DNA of 6,025 bases, from NCBI GenBank assembly GCA_002868985.1, contig PKTV01000373.1, positions 1 to 6,025 on the forward strand. Reading direction: 5' to 3'. Made by a program: the position numbers and the translations under genes. Position 1 is the first letter of the stretch; every line of letters begins with the position of its first letter. The stretch comes from Desulfobacteraceae bacterium (GTDB lineage Bacteria; Desulfobacterota; Desulfobacteria; Desulfobacterales; UBA11574). The notes below the pieces were generated by a model. It was not told the DNA's origin. It did not search any database and saw only the letters and a list, made by a program, of their open reading frames with translations. Of the stretch, positions 1-5,683 are shown piece after piece.

Positions 1-2
1 AA

Positions 3-425
3 ATCATTGACCACGCATCTATTTATGTTCTCATAGCTGGAACTTACACGCCTTTTACACTTGTTGTTCTAGATGGAACAATAGGTTGGGTGATTTTCGG
101 TATTTCTTGGGGATTGGCTTTAACAGGAATAATTTTGAAACTTTTTTTTACAGGGAAATATAATTTAATCTCGACTATAATGTATGTATTAATGGGTTGG
201 GTTATTATTTTCGCCATAAAACCATTAATTAAAAATTTACCTTTAGAAGGTTTACTTTGGCTTGTTACAGGAGGAATATCTTACACAATTGGAGCAACAT
301 TATACAGCATTAAAAAAATAGAACTCAATCATGCTATTTTCCATATGTTTGTTTTAATGGGTAGTTTTTGTCATTTTATGTCGGTGTTCTTTTATGTTTT
401 ACCCATTGAACAAATCAGCATATGA
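3..425 (+). CDS. Hemolysin III / PAQR-family integral membrane protein (5'-truncated)
   Basis: The reading frame is open from the left window edge, so this is the C-terminal 140 residues of a protein that is usually about 210-220 residues; the true start lies outside. The fragment opens with DHASIYVLIAGTYTPF (residues 3-18), the hallmark third-helix motif of the HlyIII/TrhA/PAQR family. It ends with NHAIFHMFVLMGSFCHF (109-125), whose three histidines (110, 114, 124) are the conserved seventh-helix zinc-site residues. Between them are several hydrophobic membrane helices. The family comprises seven-helix inner-membrane proteins; bacterial members are named hemolysin III, but most have unproven roles, and E. 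coli TrhA is linked to membrane energetics. The gene is AT-rich (about 31% GC by hand count), with many TTA, ATA and AAA codons, poorer in GC than the genes to its right. The stop is TGA at 423-425. Family assignment is firm; physiological function is unknown. Confidence 0.9.
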   Translation: MIDHASIYVLIAGTYTPFTLVVLDGTIGWVIFGISWGLALTGIILKLFFTGKYNLISTIMYVLMGWVIIFAIKPLIKNLPLEGLLWLVTGGISYTIGATLYSIKKIELNHAIFHMFVLMGSFCHFMSVFFYVLPIEQISI

Positions 426-484
426 ATTCCAGAAATAAAGGGCCCTCTGGGGTCTGACCGAGATAATATTCTTAAAATACGTAT

Positions 485-533
485 AAAATTATAATTTTGA
501 GGGGACATCCTCGACTTGTCCGCCTCTGGAGGA
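485..533. repeat. Palindrome plus two mutually exclusive hairpins (REP-like or weak terminator)
   Basis: AAAATTATAATTTT (485-498) is a perfect 14-base palindrome. It directly abuts a hairpin pairing GAGGGGACA (499-507) with TGTCC (517-521) and CCTC (523-526), leaving G522 bulged. A second, overlapping pairing, TCCTC (508-512) with GAGGA (529-533), excludes the first. TTTT follows at 535-538. It could be a weak terminator for the hemolysin III gene 60 bases upstream, or a remnant of a REP-type repeat of the kind mobilised by Y1 (RAYT) transposases. The sequence alone does not decide. Confidence 0.4.
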
Positions 534-717
534 CTTTTGCTCAATTAAGGTGTAATTACTGGCTGGTGGCTCAAAATATTGCAAAAGGAGAGCGAATCAT
601 GTATTATTTTTAAATGATCGCCCCCTGCGGTCTGGACGGCGTCAATTGTCACTTTTTCTTGGCCTATGAGGACTAGGAGGCAATGAGCGTGGTGGGGAAA
701 CTGGCTGAGGAATAACA

Positions 718-814
718 ACATAACGGTGAAAATAATGCTTTGCCGTGGGGGCCGCAAACATAATGGCCAAATACCGCTGCAAAAGCATGCCTTCGGCGAG
801 CAGCGGCGTTATGT
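718..814 (+). repeat. 97-bp element with 8-bp terminal inverted repeats (attC-like or MITE-like)
   Basis: The ends are ACATAACG (718-725) and CGTTATGT (807-814), exact reverse complements. Inside, ATGCTTTGC (735-743) pairs with GCAAAAGCAT (779-788) with one bulged base, and CCGCTGC (774-780) can alternatively pair with GCAGCGG (800-806). The outer heptamers ACATAAC and GTTATGT each match the integron attC core sequences RYYYAAC and GTTRRRY at six of seven positions, in the correct order. The inner stem is not placed as in a classical attC, so that reading is tentative. The 8-mer TGGCTGAG occurs on both sides (702-709 and 820-827) but not directly at the element ends, so a target-site duplication is not established. 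Confidence 0.45.
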
Positions 815-881
815 GTATATGGCTGAGTTATTATTAAACTAAGAAAACGAAATAATCTATAAGTTTAAGGTTCATGAATGC

Positions 882-2246
882 ATGAAAATATCCAAGATTC
901 TTAACTCACCGATCATCTTTCCCATTATCTTTTTTATCCTCATCATTTTATTCGGTTCTATTCTTCTTCATATCTCTGAAAAAAGTAAGGTTGATTCATT
1001 ATCATGGACAGATTCCGTATTTACGGCAACTTCAGCAGCCTGCGTGACGGGATTGGTCGTTGTTGATACCGGTTCATATTTCACGGTGTTTGGTAAAACC
1101 ATTATATTGTGTTTAATGCAAGTTGGCGGCCTGGGCATTATGACCTTTACCAGCCTTTCAATTTACCTTTGGAGACGAAGAACGACGATCACGGATCGTA
1201 TCGCAGTCGGACAGATGCTATTATATGACGCCAGGTTTAACCTTGGGAAATTTCTCATCGAGATTGTCAGCTGGACATTCATTATCGAAGCAGCCGGTGC
1301 CGCCCTGCTCTACCTGATGGCACCCAGAGCCTTTTCACCATTTTCAGCAATCTTTCATTCTGTTTCTGCCTTTTGTAATGCGGGTTTTTCTTTGTTTGCC
1401 AACAGTCTCATCGCGTGGAAAGGTGAGTGGGGGATAAACCTCGTATTTATCGCTTTAATTTTCATTGGAGGGATTGGATTCTCGGTATTTGTTGAATTCA
1501 AGAATTTCGTAATGCAAAGCTTAAAGTTGCGCCCGACCCCGAACAGCAAAGGCGTAAGCTGGTATGCAAAGATTGTTTTTCGAACCAGTTTCTTCTTGAT
1601 AATTATTGGTTGGATAGCCATTTATTTGGCTGAATTTGTTGGATATAATAGAATGATGGTGCTGGACCACGCGATTTTAACCTCCTTGTTTCAATCCGTG
1701 ACATCCCGAACAGCAGGATTTAATACGCTCGATATCGGCCAAATGACAAATGTTTCTTTAGTCATTCTTCTTTTCCTGATGTTTATTGGCGGTGCACCCG
1801 GCTCCTGCGCGGGGGGTATAAAAGTAACGACATTTCGAGTTCTGGCAGCTGCAATTTGGTCGCAACTGAAAGGCAAGAAACAGGCGGTAATCGGGAAATT
1901 TGCTATAGACGAAGCAACCGTAAAAAAGGCCATGGTTTTGTTTGTTCTTGCTACCATAATAATTTTTATGGCGGTATTTTTACTGGATTTCACGGAAGGT
2001 GGAGTTAAACCGCATGATCAAGTCAGGGGACAATTTCTAGAAATTCTTTTTGAATCTGTTTCGGCTTTCTGCACAGTGGGCTTAAGCACAGGTCTGACTT
2101 CAACGCTCTCGACGGCCGGCAAATGGATTATAATTTTTTTAATGTTCATTGGCCGCCTTGGCCCTTTTGTACTGATTGGCGCATTGCAGAGTGTTCAAGA
2201 GATTCAGTATTATAATCTTCCGGAAGAAAATGTGATGATCGGCTGA
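882..2246 (+). CDS. ktrB: KtrB/TrkH-family potassium uptake channel subunit
   Basis: This 454-residue inner-membrane protein conducts K+ (with Na+ in some Ktr systems) as the translocating subunit of a Ktr/Trk transporter. All four pore-loop repeats are present, each with its selectivity-filter segment: CVTGL (54-58), NAGFS (166-170), TAGFN (277-281) and TVGLS (398-402). The glycine-rich gating loop in the third repeat is GGAPGSCAGGIK (303-314), with Cys where STAGGIK is usual. The C-terminus keeps the conserved GRLGP (424-428). The length and single N-terminal helix before the first pore loop fit KtrB better than the longer TrkH of enterics. The chosen ATG at 882 has a weak AAGG at 867-870, 11 bases upstream. 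An ATG at 878 is better spaced but opens a frame of only eight codons. The ktrA gene follows after 15 bases, so the two are almost certainly co-transcribed. Family assignment is firm; ion specificity is inferred. Confidence 0.95.
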   Translation: MKISKILNSPIIFPIIFFILIILFGSILLHISEKSKVDSLSWTDSVFTATSAACVTGLVVVDTGSYFTVFGKTIILCLMQVGGLGIMTFTSLSIYLWRRRTTITDRIAVGQMLLYDARFNLGKFLIEIVSWTFIIEAAGAALLYLMAPRAFSPFSAIFHSVSAFCNAGFSLFANSLIAWKGEWGINLVFIALIFIGGIGFSVFVEFKNFVMQSLKLRPTPNSKGVSWYAKIVFRTSFFLIIIGWIAIYLAEFVGYNRMMVLDHAILTSLFQSVTSRTAGFNTLDIGQMTNVSLVILLFLMFIGGAPGSCAGGIKVTTFRVLAAAIWSQLKGKKQAVIGKFAIDEATVKKAMVLFVLATIIIFMAVFLLDFTEGGVKPHDQVRGQFLEILFESVSAFCTVGLSTGLTSTLSTAGKWIIIFLMFIGRLGPFVLIGALQSVQEIQYYNLPEENVMIG

Positions 2247-2261
2247 TAAGGAGAATTACAT

Positions 2262-2918
2262 ATGATTATCAAACCGCAAATCTGTGTTATCGGTCTCGGT
2301 AAATTCGGGTATAAATTTGGTGTTTCCCTTATAAATTTGAAGCATCAGGTAATAGGTATTGATTCTAATCGGGCAAATATTCAAAGAGCGCAGAAAATTC
2401 TTTCCCAAGTGTATGAGGCCGATGCTTCTCAAAAACAAGCGCTCGAGCAAATTGGGCTCTCCGAAATCACCCATGTTCTTGTCAGTGTCGGCAATTCTAT
2501 TTCCACCAGTGCGATGACGACGATGTATCTGAAGGAACTGAATGTCCCAAATATTTGGGTTAAAGCAATCAACGAAGATCATGCCAAGCTGTTACGTAAA
2601 GTCGGCGCTGATGACGTCATCATTCCAGAATATATCGCCGCAAATCAACTGGCAGACCGGATTGATATACCGGGAATAATTCAACGGATGCCCTTTGATT
2701 CCGAAATGATTATTCGGGAAATTACCATTGAAAAATTCGCACAAAAAACGCTTCGAGAGATCGACTTGACCAATACGCTTAATTGCCAAATCATAGCGGT
2801 ACGAAAACATAACGAATCGTATTATCGATATATACCCAAAGCCGATGACACACTGTTTGAGGGAGACATCGTCATTGTTATTGGAACAAAAAAATCATTA
2901 TCAAAAATCAATCCATAA
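2262..2918 (+). CDS. ktrA: KtrA/TrkA-family cytosolic RCK regulator of potassium uptake
   Basis: This 218-residue soluble protein should assemble as an octameric ring under the KtrB dimer and gate it in response to bound nucleotide. It has the usual KtrA length: an N-terminal RCK/Rossmann domain (about residues 5-125) and a C-terminal RCK_C (TrkA_C) domain (about 138-216). The nucleotide-binding motif is CVIGLGKFG (8-16), and the acidic residue ending the second strand is D34 in GIDSN. HAKLLRKVGADDVIIPE (107-123) is the conserved segment that leads into the C-terminal half. A strong Shine-Dalgarno AAGGAG (2248-2253) sits eight bases before the ATG, much better than that of ktrB. The short gap after ktrB and the shared strand indicate an operon. 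In characterised Ktr systems ATP activates and ADP inhibits, and RCK_C may bind cyclic di-AMP; neither can be told from this sequence. Confidence 0.94.
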   Translation: MIIKPQICVIGLGKFGYKFGVSLINLKHQVIGIDSNRANIQRAQKILSQVYEADASQKQALEQIGLSEITHVLVSVGNSISTSAMTTMYLKELNVPNIWVKAINEDHAKLLRKVGADDVIIPEYIAANQLADRIDIPGIIQRMPFDSEMIIREITIEKFAQKTLREIDLTNTLNCQIIAVRKHNESYYRYIPKADDTLFEGDIVIVIGTKKSLSKINP

Positions 2919-2932
2919 TATGATTACGTTCC

Positions 2933-2992
2933 ACATAACAAGGCTAATTCAGCCGACGCATAAAGCCGTGCGGCTGATTAGCATCGTTTCTG
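2933..2992 (+). repeat. 60-bp attC-like hairpin or ktrA terminator
   Basis: Fourteen bases after the ktrA stop codon, CTAATTCAGCCG (2944-2955) pairs with CGGCTGATTAG (2971-2981) with one unpaired base. Inside, ACG (2956-2958) pairs with CGT (2967-2969), bulging G2970. The stem is preceded by ACATAAC (2933-2939), the same heptamer that opens the 718-814 element, and followed four bases later by GTTTCTG (2986-2992). Length, spacing and left half resemble an integron attC (59-base element), but the right core GTTTCTG departs from GTTRRRY. The T-rich run after the stem (GTTTCTGTTT) also allows an intrinsic terminator for ktrBA, which is the simpler reading. Confidence 0.5.
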
Positions 2993-3044
2993 TTTCACGA
3001 GTGATAGGGACGGTCTTGCGGCGAAGCCGAAACCCGGCATATCG

Positions 3045-3161
3045 ATGAAAATTCTTGAAAATATCGAACAGGAGGGATATTTTCAAGTCCCGGTAGTAAA
3101 TGGATTTTCTCTGGGCTTTGGGTTGGAAAGGCTATTTGTTGAGCAACTCCAATCCATTTAG
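3045..3161 (+). CDS. Doubtful 38-codon ORF in the ktrA-lipoprotein gap
   Basis: An ATG at 3045 opens 38 codons ending in TAG. The predicted peptide begins MKILENIEQEGYFQ and includes the patch SLGFGLERLFVEQL. The composition looks protein-like, and the frame stays open upstream to 2982, so it may be the tail of a decayed gene. Against this, there is no Shine-Dalgarno before the ATG and the peptide matches no family I recognise. Two perfect inverted repeats (3054-3087 and 3097-3160) fill most of the frame, which suggests the DNA or RNA structure may be what matters. I treat it as possible only. Confidence 0.15.
   Translation: MKILENIEQEGYFQVPVVNGFSLGFGLERLFVEQLQSI
3054..3087. repeat. Perfect 12-bp inverted repeat with AGGAGG in the loop
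   Basis: CTTGAAAATATC (3054-3065) and GATATTTTCAAG (3076-3087) are exact reverse complements separated by ten bases, GAACAGGAGG. No T-tract follows, so it is not a standard terminator. The loop exposes a Shine-Dalgarno-like AGGAGG, but no start codon lies at a usable distance. Directly behind it, TAAATGGATT (3097-3106) and AATCCATTTA (3151-3160) form a second perfect repeat of 10 bp around a 44-base interval. Roles could include a protein-binding palindrome, a structured RNA or the debris of a mobile element. Confidence 0.6.
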
Positions 3162-3201
3162 CAGTTCGAAATCAAGGCAAGGCCAATGAAAACTTCAGGC
3201 T

Positions 3202-3232
3202 TGCGGAACCACCTTTTGGGGCGGTTGCCGCA
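3202..3232. repeat. GC-rich imperfect hairpin upstream of the lipoprotein gene
   Basis: TGCGGAACC (3202-3210) pairs with GGTT (3223-3226) and CCGCA (3228-3232), leaving G3227 bulged; CC and GG around TTTT (3212-3219) can close the tip. An AT-rich stretch rather than a T-tract follows, so termination is doubtful. A smaller inverted repeat, TAGGT (3265-3269) with ACCTA (3280-3284), lies just before the Shine-Dalgarno of the next gene and could be an operator. Both sit in the 385-base gap after ktrA, which otherwise holds only the structures listed separately. Confidence 0.4.
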
Positions 3233-3303
3233 TAATTCAGAATTACATTTATTTATGAGTTGTTTAGGTTAGAAAACGTACCTATACATGAAAGGAGAAT
3301 GCC

Positions 3304-4782
3304 ATGCCGATGTGGAAAAATATTTTTTATATTATTGTAATTGTGGTGTTATTATCATTTGTCGGCGCCTGTTCAAGCACCAGTCTCGATGTCAAACCCG
3401 TTGCCGAGTCGGAGAATCCTGCCGATCAAATTAACCGTCTGGAAAATGATCTGGCCGACGCGCATAAGAACCAACTCAATGTTCTGGCCCCCACCTGGTT
3501 CGCAAAAGCCGAGTCATCACTTGGCAAGGCCAAAAAAGGTCTCGAACAGGGAGAAGATCCGTCCGAGGTCCTTGGCATTATTGCCGAGGGGCAGGCCCAG
3601 CTTCAAAAAGCTGAAGAAATAACCCGAGTTACACGAACGACAATGGCCGACGTGATTAAAAATCGCAATCTTGCACGACAAGCAGGTGCTGTAAAATTAG
3701 GATATGATTATACCACTGCTGAGCAAGCATTTCTGAGTCTTACAAAATCCATTGAAAGAGGGAACCTGGCATATGCTGACAAACAAAAGGCAGAACTCGC
3801 CGAAACCTTTCGCAGTCTTGAATTGCGTGCCATTAAAATCGAGACCCTTGGAGAAGTACGCAAGCTTATCCAACAGGCCAAAAACAGTAAAGTTGACAAA
3901 ATAGCGCCCCGGTCTTTTAATCTTGCCCAGAATAAACTGTCTGAAGCCGATGCGTTTATTACTCAACATCCTTACGAGAAAGAAATGATGCATCAAAAGG
4001 CCAACGAGGCTTTGTTCATGTCGCAACGTTTGTTTCAGATCGTTGATCAGAGTGAAAAAATTAAAGACATGAAACCGGAAGAAATGACGCTTTGGATGGA
4101 AAAAAATTTGTACGAAATAACGGCCAAACTCGCTGCAACGGACATGCGTAACCAGCCTTATAAAACACAGGTGAAGAATATACTCGGTTCAATTGATGCA
4201 CTTCAAAAGGACCGTCAATTCATGTTTGACAAAGTCAAAACGCTCAAGTCGGAAATAGAAACTAAAAATTTACAAATCACAGACCTTGAGGGAAAGACCC
4301 GCGAACAGCAAATTGTTAAGGAACGGCTGGCAGCTGAAAAGCGATTCAATCAATTGTTTATAGAAGTCCAAAATATTTTTAGCCCGGATGAAGCGGAAGT
4401 CTACAAAAAAGGGAATTCACTGATCATTCGTTTGAGAGCTATTCAATTTCCAGTGGGAAAAAGCGTTATCATGCCGGACAATTATCCCCTTCTCAGTAAA
4501 ATCCAGCAGTCTATCCGGACATTCGGTGAACCGGATGTGATCATTGAAGGTCATACGGATAGTACCGGCTCAAATGAAATTAACGAGCATTTATCCCAGC
4601 AAAGATCCGAAAGTGTTCGCCAGTATTTATTGGCAAACAAGACATTGTCGTATGATCGAATCGTTGCAGTGGGCTATGGTTCTTCAAAACCTTTGGCTTC
4701 CAATGCAACAGAAGAAGGCCGTGCCGTCAACCGGCGGATCGATGTCATTATTAAACCCAAAGCCCAGATCGGTGGGAGTTAA
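3304..4782 (+). CDS. Outer-membrane lipoprotein with DUF4398-like helical repeats and OmpA C-terminal domain
   Basis: This 492-residue protein has a lipoprotein signal peptide: Lys5, a hydrophobic run (7-20) and the lipobox VGAC with the lipidated Cys at 23, followed by Ser-Ser, which favours outer-membrane sorting. Residues about 40-250 are helical and carry three similar units of roughly 48 residues beginning near 60, 132 and 199 (LAPTWFAKAE, LGYDYTTAEQ, IAPRSFNLAQ), the pattern of DUF4398-type regions. A charged coiled coil spans about 300-350. The C-terminal OmpA/Pal peptidoglycan-binding domain (about 370-485) shows IEGHTDSTG (414-422) and LSQQR (430-434), whose Asp and Arg bind diaminopimelate, and NRRIDV (477-482 region). 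The ATG at 3304 has AAGGAG (3292-3297) six bases upstream; the second ATG, two codons later, is less well spaced. It probably tethers the outer membrane to the cell wall. Neighbouring genes show no functional link. The precise role is unknown. Confidence 0.9.
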   Translation: MPMWKNIFYIIVIVVLLSFVGACSSTSLDVKPVAESENPADQINRLENDLADAHKNQLNVLAPTWFAKAESSLGKAKKGLEQGEDPSEVLGIIAEGQAQLQKAEEITRVTRTTMADVIKNRNLARQAGAVKLGYDYTTAEQAFLSLTKSIERGNLAYADKQKAELAETFRSLELRAIKIETLGEVRKLIQQAKNSKVDKIAPRSFNLAQNKLSEADAFITQHPYEKEMMHQKANEALFMSQRLFQIVDQSEKIKDMKPEEMTLWMEKNLYEITAKLAATDMRNQPYKTQVKNILGSIDALQKDRQFMFDKVKTLKSEIETKNLQITDLEGKTREQQIVKERLAAEKRFNQLFIEVQNIFSPDEAEVYKKGNSLIIRLRAIQFPVGKSVIMPDNYPLLSKIQQSIRTFGEPDVIIEGHTDSTGSNEINEHLSQQRSESVRQYLLANKTLSYDRIVAVGYGSSKPLASNATEEGRAVNRRIDVIIKPKAQIGGS

Positions 4783-4783
4783 T

Positions 4784-4874
4784 ACCTGAATTATGAATGA
4801 AAATTGATGTGAACGCTCGGGTTAGGATGAAATTTTTGTAATGCAATTACATTAGCGTTTTACCAGATTCAGGT
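4784..4874. repeat. Nested inverted-repeat structure directly after the lipoprotein gene
   Basis: Starting one base after the stop codon, three perfect pairings are nested: ACCTGAAT (4784-4791) with ATTCAGGT (4867-4874), AACGCT (4812-4817) with AGCGTT (4854-4859), and TGTAAT (4837-4842) with ATTACA (4846-4851) around a three-base loop. Internal single-stranded segments between the stems are long and asymmetric. No T-tract follows, so a simple intrinsic terminator is unlikely. It may be a 3'-UTR structure or a folded DNA element; I recognise no known RNA family. Confidence 0.4.
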
Positions 4875-5068
4875 GACAATCCAATTGAAATGACAAGAAG
4901 GGGTCAACTCCTTTAGATAAACCCTAACGTTGCATATACAACATGGCAAAAGGGGGATTAACTGTTCGAGTTTCAAAGAAAAAATCATAGAAATGCTTCT
5001 CTTTTTGATTTCCAACCCCTGGTGAATTCAAAGGATGGGGTCTTTTTGAAATTAAGGGGGTTTGGTAA
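4875..5068. other. Remainder of the gap before the oxidoreductase gene, with a weak terminator-like hairpin
   Basis: No coding sequence is seen. A short hairpin AAGGGG (4898-4903) with CTCCTT (4908-4913) around TCAA has one wobble pair. Further on, ACCCC (5015-5019) can pair with GGGGT (5037-5041), followed by CTTTTT ending at 5047. That is terminator-like but has only five pairs and a 17-base loop that contains the palindrome TGAATTCA. AAGGGGG at 5054-5060 is the Shine-Dalgarno of the next gene. I see no well-spaced promoter. Confidence 0.35.
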
Positions 5069-5683
5069 TTGAATATCTCTGTAATACTAGCTCATCCTGA
5101 CAATCAGAGTTTCAACCACGCAATCGCAAGGACTGCTGTCACCCAGTTGCAGAAGAACGGTCATAGCGTTATCTTTCATGACCTTTATGCCGAGCAATTT
5201 GACCCACTCCTTCCATCACCGGAAATTCCCACCGAAACCTTACTGCCGCCAGATGTAGTGAAGCATTGTGATGAGATCAGTTCTGCAGATGGAATCATCG
5301 TCGTTCACCCCAATTGGTGGGGACAGCCACCTGCAATTCTCAAAGGGTGGGTTGACCGTGTTATGAGACCCGAGGTTGCCTACAAGTTTCTTGATGGAGA
5401 CCAGGGAGAAGGTATACCTGTTGGCCTCTTGAAGGCGCAGGCAGCAATTGTATTCAATACATCAAACACACAACCCGAAAGAGAGCGTGACGTTTTTGGT
5501 GACCCTTTGCAACTTCTTTGGAAAAATTGTATCTTCGATCTCTGCGGGGTTTCGACTTTTTATCGAAAGATGTTTACCGTTGTCGTTACGAGTACATATG
5601 AGCAGCGTCAAGGTTGGCTGAGAAAGGTTGAAGATGTTGTCGGCCGGTATTTTTCCGCTGACGATCTTAATCGCAAGACATAA
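5069..5683 (+). CDS. Flavodoxin-fold NAD(P)H-dependent oxidoreductase (quinone reductase-like)
   Basis: This 204-residue cytosolic protein belongs to the Flavodoxin_2 family (NQO1/MdaB/KefF-like), FMN- or FAD-dependent enzymes that pass two electrons from NAD(P)H to quinones or similar acceptors. The first strand ISVILAHPDNQSFN (3-16) leads into the flavin phosphate-binding loop. The signature HPNWWGQPPAILKGWVDRV (80-98) is the strongest family mark. NTSNTQ (130-135) occupies the position of the second flavin loop, and the C-terminal helix region ends at 195. Length is typical. The start is TTG: an in-frame TAA stop (5066-5068) sits immediately before it and no ATG lies early enough to keep the first strand. 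AAGGGGG (5054-5060) is spaced eight bases upstream. KefF/KefG relatives regulate K+ efflux channels, but no Kef channel is visible and ktrBA is over 2 kb away, so that link is speculative. Substrate unknown. Confidence 0.9.
   Translation: MNISVILAHPDNQSFNHAIARTAVTQLQKNGHSVIFHDLYAEQFDPLLPSPEIPTETLLPPDVVKHCDEISSADGIIVVHPNWWGQPPAILKGWVDRVMRPEVAYKFLDGDQGEGIPVGLLKAQAAIVFNTSNTQPERERDVFGDPLQLLWKNCIFDLCGVSTFYRKMFTVVVTSTYEQRQGWLRKVEDVVGRYFSADDLNRKT

Larger units (their letters stand above)
426..881. other. Gene-free stretch between the hemolysin III gene and ktrB
   Basis: No convincing coding sequence is seen in these 456 bases on either strand. The only longer frame is on the minus strand (545-757); it starts at TTG, has no Shine-Dalgarno sequence and matches nothing I recognise. 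Position 599 has an ATG behind AAAGGAG, but it runs only four codons. The stretch holds a palindrome and hairpin cluster near 485-533 and the terminal-inverted-repeat element at 718-814. The segment 815-881 is AT-rich and is the likely place for a ktrB promoter: TATAAG at 858-863 resembles a -10 box, but no good -35 box is correctly spaced. Confidence 0.6.

Noticed and set aside
90..425. Hemolysin III gene starting at the GTG at 90
   Set aside because: The frame is open to the window edge and the residues before 90 carry the conserved DHASIYVLIAGTYTPF motif, so position 90 is internal.
545..757. 70-codon minus-strand frame in the first gap
   Set aside because: TTG start, no Shine-Dalgarno, no recognisable domain, and it overlaps the 718-814 repeat element.
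1355..1993. Minus-strand frames opposite ktrB
   Set aside because: They are antisense shadows of a clear transporter gene with no features of their own.
2845..3048. 67-codon plus-strand frame overlapping the ktrA end
   Set aside because: Its first third lies in another frame of ktrA and the rest reads through hairpins; there is no ribosome site or recognisable motif.
3161..3180. GTTCGAAATC as a tRNA T-loop
   Set aside because: The flanking five bases do not pair and no acceptor, D or anticodon stem can be built around it.
3260..3288. TTGTTT and TATACA with 17-base spacing as a promoter for the lipoprotein
   Set aside because: Transcription would begin at about 3295, inside the Shine-Dalgarno at 3292-3297, so the message would lack its ribosome site.
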